A stretch of DNA of 19,262 nt from an uncultured Oscillospiraceae bacterium (GCA_934636865.1 CAKUBI010000031.1:1-19262), one strand, 5' to 3'. Positions 1-7,222 are shown, counted from the stretch's first letter. The notes: a model not told the origin generated them from the sequence alone. Numbers and translations: made by a program.

Positions 1-120
1 GTCAAACGGTACCTCATCCGCCAGCGACCGCACTTCATCGCCGATTTTCTCATAAGGAGTATTATCGGCACCTTTGAGATACCAACGCCGCCTGTGGCGG
101 CGTTGACGCAAGCATAGCAT
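1..120 (-). pseudogene. 5'-truncated HsdS (type I restriction specificity) fragment or silent cassette
   Basis: Read leftward, this frame stays open to the window edge and gives residues including KGADNTPYEKIGDEVRSLAD followed by EVPFD. This resembles the segment of type I restriction-modification specificity subunits that sits just before the first target-recognition domain, usually of the form Y-E-K-x-G-D...D-E-(I/V)-P-F-(D/E). In that family about 60 conserved N-terminal residues normally precede it. Here the upstream frame is Arg/Cys/Trp-rich and unlike HsdS, and the only nearby ATG (120-118) has no Shine-Dalgarno. The similarity begins right beside a strong hairpin at 83-105. I read this as a gene that has lost its 5' end or a promoterless silent hsdS cassette. 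Only about 30 homologous residues are visible, so the family call is moderate. Confidence 0.5.
83..105. repeat. Perfect 10-bp inverted repeat (hairpin)
   Basis: Arms CAACGCCGCC and GGCGGCGTTG are exactly complementary around the 3-base loop TGT. It lies at the point where recognisable HsdS similarity begins, so it may mark the boundary of a truncated or shuffled hsdS segment. There is no T-run, so it is not an obvious terminator. Confidence 0.7.
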
Positions 121-140
121 TTGTATGACAAACGCGCTTG

Positions 141-156
141 CTGGGGTAAACCCCAG
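141..156. repeat. 7-bp inverted repeat
   Basis: CTGGGGT and ACCCCAG flank a 2-base centre (AA). It is one of a run of palindromes filling the non-coding stretch between the HsdS fragment and the small membrane protein gene. Function unknown. Confidence 0.6.
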
Positions 157-182
157 TCCCCCATGCCGCCTGCGGGCGGATA

Positions 183-205
183 CTTCTCGGCAACGTTGCC
201 AGAAG
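183..205. repeat. Palindrome family member 1
   Basis: The centre is a perfect 12-bp palindrome GGCAACGTTGCC (189-200), flanked by CTTCT and AGAAG with one unpaired C. It shares the GGCAA..TTGCC core type with the 30-bp palindromes that follow and is spaced about 39 bp centre to centre from the next one. Confidence 0.65.
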
Positions 206-218
206 GTGAGGACGCAAA

Positions 219-248
219 ATCGGGTTCGGCCATATTGCCAAACCCGAT
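219..248. repeat. 30-bp palindrome, family member 2
   Basis: The two 15-base halves pair at 13 of 15 positions. The outer arms are ATCGGGTT and AACCCGAT and the core is close to CGGCCATATTGCC. It has the same length and layout as the palindromes at 308-337 and 879-908. Confidence 0.7.
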
Positions 249-266
249 CACAGCGGACTGCCCTAA

Positions 267-296
267 AGCGCTTCAGACAACATTGTCAAAAGCGGT
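267..296. repeat. 30-bp palindrome, degenerate family member 3
   Basis: The halves pair at 11 of 15 positions. The core is GACAAC-ATTGTC and the right arm AAAGCGGT is identical to the right arm of the copy at 879-908. It is the weakest copy and was recognised by length, spacing and the shared arm. Confidence 0.5.
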
Positions 297-307
297 AGAC
301 GCTGAAA

Positions 308-337
308 ACCGGGTTCGGTGAATTCACCGAACCCGGT
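308..337. repeat. Perfect 30-bp palindrome, family member 4
   Basis: All 15 positions of each half pair. The outer arms are ACCGGGTT and AACCCGGT and the centre is GTGAATTCAC. As single-stranded DNA or RNA it would form a very stable hairpin. No T-run follows on either strand, so it does not look like an intrinsic terminator. Confidence 0.8.
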
Positions 338-362
338 CAGACCTTTTGACACGCTTGTCTAA

Positions 363-395
363 AAGTAAGGGTTGGCAAAGTGTCAAACCTTACTT
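363..395 (-). repeat. 33-bp imperfect palindrome, possible weak terminator
   Basis: The arms AAGTAAGG (363-370) and CCTTACTT (388-395) are exact complements and pairing continues inward with mismatches. On the minus strand it begins at the stop codon of the small membrane protein gene (394-396) and is followed by a short TTTT, so it may end that transcript. Its length and position also fit the palindrome series to its left. Confidence 0.5.
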
Positions 396-630
396 ACCAG
401 ATCATCTCCCGCACTACACACATTAGCGTCACCACCCAGGAAAGTGCCGCAAGCCCCACCAGCACAAGGAAAATGCCGTCCGCCAGAGCGGTATGAGCCA
501 GATACCACGGGCGAAACACCGTGATCACCAGTACACCATATAGCAGCGGCACAGACAGCCGCAGCGCCTGCGTTAGACGGACGATCCCGCCCAGCAACGT
601 CATCCCCAGCATCAAAAAAGCATACATCAT
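394..630 (-). CDS. Small hydrophobic membrane protein of the mobile element, function unknown
   Basis: The product is 78 residues and almost entirely hydrophobic, with about three likely membrane segments: residues 2-20, 28-45 and 50-73. The only clear charge clusters are the Arg residues near 17-23 and the C-terminal REMIW. I chose the ATG at 630 because a strong AGAAGGAGG (639-647) lies 8 bases upstream; a second ATG follows immediately. Small proteins of this sort occur in integrative elements of gut Firmicutes, but I recognise no characterised family and assign no function. Its stop falls inside the hairpin at 363-395. Transcription runs toward the HsdS fragment, but about 270 bases of palindromic non-coding DNA separate the two, so co-transcription is uncertain. 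Confidence 0.7.
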   Translation of the reverse strand: MMYAFLMLGMTLLGGIVRLTQALRLSVPLLYGVLVITVFRPWYLAHTALADGIFLVLVGLAALSWVVTLMCVVREMIW

Positions 631-667
631 GTTCCGCGCCTCCTTCTGTAATTTGTGGCATGTTACC

Positions 668-709
668 ATCAGCGGACAGACCTTGCAAGGGTCTGCCCGC
701 TGATTTTTT
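668..709 (+). terminator. Terminator-like hairpin with no + strand gene before it
   Basis: Fifteen-base arms (668-682 and 690-704, starting ATCAGCGGACAGACC) pair with one G/U-compatible mismatch around a 7-base loop and are followed on the + strand by TTTTTT. This has the form of an intrinsic terminator. No convincing + strand gene lies upstream; the minus-strand small membrane gene starts just to its left. It could end a short non-coding transcript or shield that gene's promoter region. Confidence 0.6.
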
Positions 710-729
710 GCGCGAATTTTCTATGATGA

Positions 730-782
730 GGGTGTCTGACAGACCCCCTCAATTTCGTCGACAGGGGGTCAATGAAACACCC
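730..782. repeat. Two-tier stem-loop in the non-coding region upstream of the recombinase
   Basis: The outer stem GGGTGT/ACACCC (730-735 with 777-782) encloses an inner 8-bp stem GACCCCCT/AGGGGGTC (742-749 with 763-770). Both are exact. The surrounding stretch 631-1051 has no convincing gene; it holds this structure, the terminator-like hairpin at 668-709, a 30-bp palindrome at 879-908 and a 7-bp stem at 904-922 (GCGGTCA/TGACCGC with loop GGTGG). Confidence 0.55.
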
Positions 783-878
783 TGCACCATCAAATTTTTT
801 GTAGAAATTTTTAATTTCTGATTACTCACCACGCTGCTTTTTCGGAAAGGATAGTGAGGGGCTACGCAGAAGTCGAGA

Positions 879-908
879 ACCGCTTTGGGCAATATTGCCG
901 AAAGCGGT
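879..908. repeat. 30-bp palindrome, family member 5
   Basis: The halves pair at 14 of 15 positions. The outer arms are ACCGCTTT and AAAGCGGT and the core is GGCAATATTGCC. It lies about 540 bp from the cluster at 183-337, has the same length, and its arm bases differ from those copies in a compensating way. Confidence 0.75.
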
Positions 909-1051
909 CAGGTGGTGACCGCCTACCTTTAGCCCTGTGCCGCCCTGTGCGGTCTTCTTCCGCCATCACTGTCACCCCCGCCCACCGATGCGTAAGAGCG
1001 CCCGTGTGGGGCAGGAAACGTCACAGTTTCCCCTCGAATAAACAGAAAGAG

Positions 1052-1234
1052 GTGCAGCCTATCACAAATGAATCACATGAGGATGCGTTCATCCGTTCGG
1101 AACGCTTTCAAATTTCCCGTGGACGGGTGATCCGGGTGGTTTCTGTGTTTCCGAAGCAGGGAACCGAGACTCCGGAGGACAAGCTGAAAGCCCTGGCGGA
1201 GCTGGAGTTCCAGCAGGGAAAATTGTGCGCCTAA
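1052..1234 (+). CDS. Small ORF upstream of the recombinase, possibly TnpW-like
   Basis: The product is about 57-60 residues and ends 82 bp before the recombinase gene. The pattern RFQISRGRVIRVVSVFPKQG followed by T-x-E-D-K-L-K-x-L-x-x-x-E resembles small TnpW-type proteins found beside large serine recombinases in Tn4451-like elements: a short beta-rich start, then a D-K-L helix. This is from memory and moderate at best. The start is odd. GTG at 1052 directly abuts the purine-rich AAAGAGG, too close for normal initiation. The same AAAGAGGTG is well placed 6 bases before an ATC codon at 1061, where related proteins would be expected to begin Met-Thr-Asn. The original start may have mutated from ATG to ATC. 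The frame is open as far back as a GTG at 854, but that stretch is Arg/Pro-rich and looks non-coding. Confidence 0.5.
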   Translation: MQPITNESHEDAFIRSERFQISRGRVIRVVSVFPKQGTETPEDKLKALAELEFQQGKLCA

Positions 1235-1295
1235 AGGGCTGGACATTTCAGGCCGTTCAGGGTATTGTAGTGTCGCAATGCTCTGAACGGTTTGA

Positions 1296-3029
<1,734 letters not shown>

Positions 3030-3033
3030 GAAC

Positions 3034-3052
3034 AAAGCCCTTCCGCTTTTTT
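3034..3052 (+). terminator. Weak terminator-like hairpin at the element/chromosome boundary
   Basis: AAAGC (3034-3038) and GCTTT (3045-3049) form a 5-bp stem that runs into TTTTTT on the + strand. The stem is short compared with the 9-16 bp stems ending other genes in this window. It may be the remnant of a longer terminator for the exporter gene that the element's insertion disrupted. Confidence 0.3.
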
Positions 3053-3055
3053 CTG

Positions 3056-4018
3056 TTATGCGTTCTGCACGCGCCCGCGCCGCATCTCGCGCAGCACCGG
3101 CACGCTGACGCACAGCGACGCCGCCATGAAAAGCGCGATGCCGATCATGCGGTTCGCGCTGATGTGCTCGCCGTAGATCAGCACGGCCAGCGCCGTTGCA
3201 AGCACCGGCTTAAAGAAATAGACGAACGAGGCCTCCGTCGCGGAGGTATACTCTGTGATCTTCGCCGTAAGCAGAAGGCCGACGCCCGCGCAGCCGATGC
3301 CGACATGGCACAAAAGGAGCGCAGACTTGAGCGTGAAGCCCGCAAAGAGCGGCACGGCAGCAAAAAGCTCGAGCCCGAGGCTCGTATAAAGCGCGCCGAC
3401 CGCCGGGATCTCGCCGAGCAGCAGCAGAAGCAGCAGCTCCAGCCCGCCGGTGAGCAGGTTGAAGGCCGTGATCGCGAGCGCGCCCAGCCGCGGCAGGCGC
3501 AGCTTGCAGAGCGTGCCGTACATGGCAAACAGCAGCGTGGCGGCAAGGATCTCCGCAAAGCCGCGCACGCTGATCTCAAGGTGCGCGGGGTTGAGGATGA
3601 ACAAAATGCCGGCCACTTCCACAGCGATGGCGATGAGGTGATTTTTCTTCAGCGGCTCATGCAGGATGAAATGCGCCAGCGCCAGCGCAAAGACGGGGTT
3701 TCCCGAATAGATGATCGACGTGGCCGACGCGTCCATGTGCAGCACCGCCATCTGCAAAAGCGACATGTGCAGCGCCACGGTCAGAAAGCCGAGCACGGCA
3801 AAATAGCCCCAGTCGGACCTTGTCAGTGCGACGCTCCGGCGCTTTAAGTCCCGCAGGGCAAAGGGCAGCAGCGCCGCCGCGGCGAGCAGCACGCGCTCGG
3901 CCGTCACCTGCATGGGCGCGAACGCGCCGCCAAGCTCCTTGAGCGCCACCTCGGTCGTGGAATAGATCAGCGCCGCCAGCAGGATATAAAAATACCCGAG
4001 TTTCTGTTTTCCTGTCAT
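3056..4018 (-). CDS. DMT-superfamily (EamA) membrane transporter
   Basis: This 320-residue protein has about ten hydrophobic segments in two similar halves, the layout of EamA/RhaT-type drug-metabolite transporters. The start is typical: a short basic leader MTGKQKLGYF, then a helix ending TEVALKEL. The SIIYSGNPVFALALAHFILH stretch and the later SFVYFFKPVLATALAVLIYG stretch are equivalent positions of the two repeats (x-N/K-P-V in each). Substrate cannot be told; relatives export amino acids, metabolites or drugs. I chose the ATG at 4018 because GAGGAAGA precedes it; the open frame runs 41 codons further but that part is Arg/Pro-rich and overlaps the promoter and terminators. The 3' end faces the mobile element, and the reading frame is intact. 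Confidence 0.85.
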   Translation of the reverse strand: MTGKQKLGYFYILLAALIYSTTEVALKELGGAFAPMQVTAERVLLAAAALLPFALRDLKRRSVALTRSDWGYFAVLGFLTVALHMSLLQMAVLHMDASATSIIYSGNPVFALALAHFILHEPLKKNHLIAIAVEVAGILFILNPAHLEISVRGFAEILAATLLFAMYGTLCKLRLPRLGALAITAFNLLTGGLELLLLLLLGEIPAVGALYTSLGLELFAAVPLFAGFTLKSALLLCHVGIGCAGVGLLLTAKITEYTSATEASFVYFFKPVLATALAVLIYGEHISANRMIGIALFMAASLCVSVPVLREMRRGRVQNA

Positions 4019-4058
4019 CTTCTTCCTCCCCCGCGCCGCCGCGCGGCGCAGCACGATC

Positions 4059-4087
4059 ATTGTATGCCATGGCACGTCAAAAAGCAA
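4059..4087 (-). promoter_or_regulatory. Probable sigma-A promoter for the DMT transporter
   Basis: On the minus strand TTGCTT (4087-4082) and TACAAT (4064-4059) are separated by 17 bases. It starts just after the second of two terminators that close off the upstream symporter gene, and lies about 40 bases from the transporter's start codon. Confidence 0.55.
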
Positions 4088-4105
4088 CCGGAAGCGCGCT
4101 TCCGG
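4079..4105 (-). terminator. Second intrinsic terminator downstream of the symporter gene
   Basis: A perfect 18-bp palindrome (CCGGAAGCG/CGCTTCCGG, 4088-4105) is followed on the minus strand by TTGCTTTTT. It lies just past a first terminator and overlaps the -35 element of the DMT promoter. Confidence 0.65.
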
Positions 4106-4107
4106 CG

Positions 4108-4139
4108 CAAAAAACGCCGTTCCGCAAGGGCGGAACGGC
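4108..4139 (-). terminator. Intrinsic terminator of the symporter gene
   Basis: Nine-base arms (GCCGTTCCG 4116-4124 and CGGAACGGC 4131-4139) enclose a 6-base loop and are followed on the minus strand by GTTTTTTG. It begins about 20 bases after the symporter stop codon. Confidence 0.85.
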
Positions 4140-4159
4140 ATTTCGGCGATGGGAACAGC

Positions 4160-5395
4160 TTACTTGGCGAGCTTTGCCTTCCTGCTCTCCCACTTGGTCA
4201 CGCACAGCGCGCAGGAGATATCGCCCGTGATGTTCAGGCAGGTGCGGCCCATATCGAAAAGGCGGTCGATGCCGTAGATCAGCATAATCATATCGACGGG
4301 GATGTTCATCGCCTCGAGCACCATGGCGAGCATGATCATGCCCGCGCCCGGCGTACCGGCCGTGCCGATGGAGGCGAGCGTCGCGGTGACGACGATCGTG
4401 ACCATCTGGCCGACGGTCAGCGTCATGCCGCAGCAGGCGGCAAGGAAGATGGTGGCGACACACTGATAAATGGCCGTGCCGTCCATGTTGATCGTCGCGC
4501 CGAGGGGGATGACGAAGGAGGAAATGTCGCTCTCCGCGCCCATCTCATCCGCGCACTCCTTGCTCAGCGGGATGGTCGCGGCGGAGGAGGTAGAGGTGAA
4601 GGCGAAGATCATCGCGGGCGCCGCGCCCTTGAAGAACTTAAAGGGGCTCACGCCGGCAAAGGCCTTGGCGGAGACGGAGTAGCAGATGACGGCGTGCACG
4701 ATGTAGCCGACGTAGGCGCACAGGAGCACGAGCGCAAGGTGGCCGAGGATCTCGGGGCCCTGATTGGCCACGACCCAGGCCATCATCGTGAAAACGCCGA
4801 TGGGGCTGAGGGAGATGATGAAGGCCATCACGCGGTCAATGACGGCGTAGAGAGAGCTGACGAGGTCCTGCGCGAGCTTGCCCTTTTCGCCCGCGGCAAG
4901 GATGCCGCCGCCGAACATCAGCGCGATGACGATGACCTGCAGCATGTTCGCGTCGGTGAAGGACTTCCACATGTTGCTCGGGAAGATGGCGACGAGCGTA
5001 TCCATGAAGTTCGCGCTCGTGGCGCCGTCCCAGGTCTCGCCGTCCACCAGCGTGAGGTCCGTCGGGAAGAGCCCGGCGTTCAGGAAGATGTTGGCGAACA
5101 CCAGGCCGATAACGCAGGCCACGGCGGTGGTCACGAGGAAGTAGGCGACCGTTTTCCAGCCGACGGAGCCGACCTTTTTCATATCGCCCATGGAGATGAT
5201 GCCGTCGATCATCGACAGCAGCACCACGGGCACGACGATGAACTTGAGCAGGTTTACGAAGATGGTGCCGAAGGGCTTGAAATAGTTCGTTGTGATCTCG
5301 GGGACCCTGGCAAAATAGAACGCCAGACCGACCGCGATACCGAGGATCAGCGCCAAAACGATCTGCACCGGCAGGCTCATTTTTTTCTTTTCCAT
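4160..5395 (-). CDS. Dicarboxylate/amino acid:cation symporter (DAACS family)
   Basis: This 411-residue polytopic membrane protein would take up C4-dicarboxylates or acidic amino acids with Na+ or H+. Family signatures are in order: the first helical hairpin tip TSTSSAAT (267-274), the NMDGT motif (303-307), the second hairpin GTAGTPGAG (344-352), and DRLFDMGRTCLNITGD (377-392). In the archaeal homologue GltPh the Arg of the M-G-R-T motif contacts the substrate's side-chain carboxylate; its presence here (Arg384) favours an acidic substrate. I chose ATG at 5395. Its Shine-Dalgarno is unclear: GGAGGA lies 25 bases upstream, and an in-frame GTG at 5428 overlaps that sequence, so an internal in-frame start between the two is possible. 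A good promoter lies upstream and tandem terminators downstream, so it is probably a single-gene unit. Confidence 0.9.
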   Translation of the reverse strand: MEKKKMSLPVQIVLALILGIAVGLAFYFARVPEITTNYFKPFGTIFVNLLKFIVVPVVLLSMIDGIISMGDMKKVGSVGWKTVAYFLVTTAVACVIGLVFANIFLNAGLFPTDLTLVDGETWDGATSANFMDTLVAIFPSNMWKSFTDANMLQVIVIALMFGGGILAAGEKGKLAQDLVSSLYAVIDRVMAFIISLSPIGVFTMMAWVVANQGPEILGHLALVLLCAYVGYIVHAVICYSVSAKAFAGVSPFKFFKGAAPAMIFAFTSTSSAATIPLSKECADEMGAESDISSFVIPLGATINMDGTAIYQCVATIFLAACCGMTLTVGQMVTIVVTATLASIGTAGTPGAGMIMLAMVLEAMNIPVDMIMLIYGIDRLFDMGRTCLNITGDISCALCVTKWESRKAKLAK

Positions 5396-5458
5396 ACTAC
5401 ACACACTTTCTTGATCAAAATCCTCCACTTATAGACATTATCAATAGGAGGTGTAGTT

Positions 5459-5487
5459 ATTGTACAACAGCATCCTGCATTTTGCAA
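5459..5487 (-). promoter_or_regulatory. Promoter of the symporter gene
   Basis: On the minus strand TTGCAA (5487-5482) and TACAAT (5464-5459) are exactly 17 bases apart. The predicted start is near 5452, about 57 bases before the chosen ATG. Confidence 0.7.
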
Positions 5488-5509
5488 GCCTTTTCTGCAA
5501 GAAAAGCTT
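5486..5509. promoter_or_regulatory. Possible operator overlapping the symporter -35 element
   Basis: AAGCCTTTTC and GAAAAGCTT form an imperfect inverted repeat with a central TGCA, touching the upstream edge of the -35 element. The placement suits a regulator site, but I recognise no known operator. Confidence 0.3.
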
Positions 5510-5578
5510 CGTCGTTCCACAGAAAAATCCGCACAAAAATGACAGTCTTCCTGCAATTAAATTAGTGAAAATCCCAGC

Positions 5579-5607
5579 TTGCATTTTTCCGCGCTTTCAG
5601 GTATTCT
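5579..5607 (+). promoter_or_regulatory. Promoter of the uracil permease leader transcript
   Basis: TTGCAT (5579-5584) and TATTCT (5602-5607) are 17 bases apart. The predicted start near 5614 would give an RNA that begins about 30 bases before the leader ORF's start codon, with its Shine-Dalgarno included. Confidence 0.7.
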
Positions 5608-5644
5608 GTGTCAGACGAAAACAAACGAACGGAGGAACGCCGCC

Positions 5645-5734
5645 ATGATGCTCTGCACTGCGCCGAAAAAGAAAAATTCCTCCTTTGGTATTGCTGTTTC
5701 CGTTTTTATTGATATTGTTTCTTTTGACCGGTAA
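5645..5734 (+). CDS. Leader peptide of a putative transcription attenuator (29 residues)
   Basis: The ORF encodes MMLCTAPKKKNSSFGIAVSV followed by FIDIVSFDR. GGAGG at 5631-5635, 9 bases before the ATG, is a strong ribosome-binding site for so small an ORF. Codons 14-27 (5684-5725) are 27/42 T, giving repeated U-tracts in the RNA immediately before the terminator. The stop codon TAA (5732-5734) is the last part of the terminator's left arm, so a ribosome finishing the leader would cover that arm and prevent the hairpin. This matches the logic of the E. coli pyrBI leader, in which low UTP slows RNA polymerase in U-tracts and the ribosome catches up. The peptide itself probably has no role. GGAGGAA (5631-5637) can also pair with TTCCTCC (5677-5683), which might mask the ribosome-binding site. 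Confidence 0.7.
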   Translation: MMLCTAPKKKNSSFGIAVSVFIDIVSFDR

Positions 5735-5756
5735 TTTTTACCGGTCTTATTTTTTG
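5726..5756 (+). terminator. Intrinsic terminator/attenuator ahead of the uracil permease gene
   Basis: Nine-base arms GACCGGTAA (5726-5734) and TTACCGGTC (5738-5746) are exact complements around TTT, followed by TTATTTTTTG. It lies between the promoter and the permease gene, so it must be bypassed for expression. No PyrR-type binding sequence is evident in the leader. Confidence 0.85.
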
Positions 5757-5836
5757 CCCGCACGGGGCCCAACAGCGTTTATTCAAATAGAAATGAGAAT
5801 AAAAAGTCAGCAGAAAGCAAGAAAGGGAAAAATCAC

Positions 5837-7168
5837 ATGAAGAAAGAACTCGGACACGAAGCCATCTACGACGCCCGCCAGCTGGGTATGCCCCGAATGC
5901 TGGTCCTGGGCCTGCAGCACATGTTCGCCATGTTCGGCGCAACGGTGCTGGTCCCCATCCTCGTGCAGGGCTACGGCCTGCCCCTCTCCATCCAGACCAC
6001 GCTCCTGTTCGCAGGCCTCGGAACGCTGCTGTTCCACGTCTGCACCAAGTTCAAGGTCCCCGCGTTCCTCGGCTCCTCGTTCGCCTACCTCGGCGGCTTC
6101 TCCACGGTCGCCACGATGCCCGCTTACGAAGGGCTCGATCCTGAAACGAAGCTCGCCTACGCGCTCGGCGGCATCGTGATCGCGGGCCTCCTCTATCTCG
6201 TGCTCGCGCTCCTCTTTAAGGTGCTCGGCGCAAAGACGGTCATGCGCTACTTCCCGCCCATCGTCACCGGCCCGATGATCATCATGATCGGCCTGAACCT
6301 CTCCGGCTCGGCGATCAACAACGCCGCTACCTGCTGGTGGCTCGCCCTCGTCGCCATGGCCATCATCGTGGTCGCGAACATCTGGGGCAAGGGCATGGTC
6401 AAGATCATCCCGATCCTGCTCGGCGTCGTCGGCTCCTACATTGTTGCGGTCGTCGCCGGTAAGGTCGATTTCTCCGCCGTGGGCGAGGCAAGTCTGGTCG
6501 GTATCCAGCAGTTCGTCATCGCCAAGTTTGACGTCTCCGCCATCCTCGTCATGGCGCCCATCGCCATCGCGGCCATGATGGAGCACATCGGCGATATCTC
6601 CGCCATCTCCTCCACCACCGGCAGGAACTTCATTGAAGATCCCGGCCTGCACCGCACGCTCGTCGGCGACGGTCTCGCTACCGCGTTCGCCGGCATGTTC
6701 GGCGGCCCGGCCAACACCACCTACGGTGAAAACACCGGCGTGCTCGCCCTCTCCAAGGTCTACGATCCCCGCGTCGTGCGTCTCGCAGCCATCTACGCCA
6801 TCATCCTGAGCTTCTCCCCCAAGTTCGACGCGCTCGTCAACTCCATCCCCGCGGCCATCGTCGGCGGCGTCAGCTTCATCCTCTACGGTATGATCTCCGC
6901 GGTCGGCGTGCGCAACATCGTTGAGAATCAGGTCGACCTCACCAAGTCCCGCAACCTCATCATCGCGGCGGTCATGTTCGTCAGCGGCCTGGGCTTCAGC
7001 TCGGTCGGCGGCATCACCTTCACCGTCGGCGGCGCGGCGGTCACGCTCTCCGGTCTCGCCATCGCGGCCCTGTGCGGCGTCATCCTGAACGCCATCCTGC
7101 CCGGCAACGACTATGTCTTCGGCGTCAGCGTCGAGGGCGACAAGTCCGCCGACCTCGGCAGCTACTAA
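5837..7168 (+). CDS. uraA: Uracil permease (NCS2 family)
   Basis: This 443-residue inner-membrane protein would import uracil with a proton for pyrimidine salvage. The NCS2 signature is clear: QHMFAMFGATVLVPIL (27-42) at the first helix, AMMEHIGDISAIS with Glu249, and GPANTTYGENTG with Glu298. These two Glu residues correspond to the uracil-contacting Glu241 and Glu290 of E. coli UraA. Length is typical. A weak GAAAGGG lies about 9 bases before the ATG. The gene stands alone between its attenuator and a strong terminator. The pyrBI-like leader upstream implies expression rises when UTP is low, which fits a uracil importer. Choice of uracil over xanthine or uric acid rests on resemblance to UraA/PyrP. 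Confidence 0.93.
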   Translation: MKKELGHEAIYDARQLGMPRMLVLGLQHMFAMFGATVLVPILVQGYGLPLSIQTTLLFAGLGTLLFHVCTKFKVPAFLGSSFAYLGGFSTVATMPAYEGLDPETKLAYALGGIVIAGLLYLVLALLFKVLGAKTVMRYFPPIVTGPMIIMIGLNLSGSAINNAATCWWLALVAMAIIVVANIWGKGMVKIIPILLGVVGSYIVAVVAGKVDFSAVGEASLVGIQQFVIAKFDVSAILVMAPIAIAAMMEHIGDISAISSTTGRNFIEDPGLHRTLVGDGLATAFAGMFGGPANTTYGENTGVLALSKVYDPRVVRLAAIYAIILSFSPKFDALVNSIPAAIVGGVSFILYGMISAVGVRNIVENQVDLTKSRNLIIAAVMFVSGLGFSSVGGITFTVGGAAVTLSGLAIAALCGVILNAILPGNDYVFGVSVEGDKSADLGSY

Positions 7169-7190
7169 GAAGCAGCCCCAAACGAAATCA

Positions 7191-7222
7191 AAAAGGAAGC
7201 GGCATGCGCCGCTTCCTTTTTT
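7191..7222 (+). terminator. Intrinsic terminator of the uracil permease gene
   Basis: Thirteen-base arms AAAAGGAAGCGGC (7191-7203) and GCCGCTTCCTTTT (7208-7220) enclose a 4-base loop and end in six Ts, 20 bases after the stop codon. Confidence 0.9.

Noticed and set aside
141..337. Possible CRISPR array from the regularly spaced repeats
   Set aside because: The units are palindromes that differ in sequence with short irregular gaps; there are no identical direct repeats, no uniform spacers and no cas genes in the window.
854..1051. N-terminal extension of the small ORF to a GTG at 854
   Set aside because: The extension is Arg/Pro-rich, crosses a palindrome and a hairpin, and has a poorly spaced ribosome-binding site; only the part after about 1061 looks protein-like.
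4064..5434. 456-codon + strand frame opposite the symporter
   Set aside because: It is extremely rich in Asp, His, Arg and Gly, typical of the complement of GC-rich membrane-protein codons, while the minus strand encodes a motif-complete DAACS protein.
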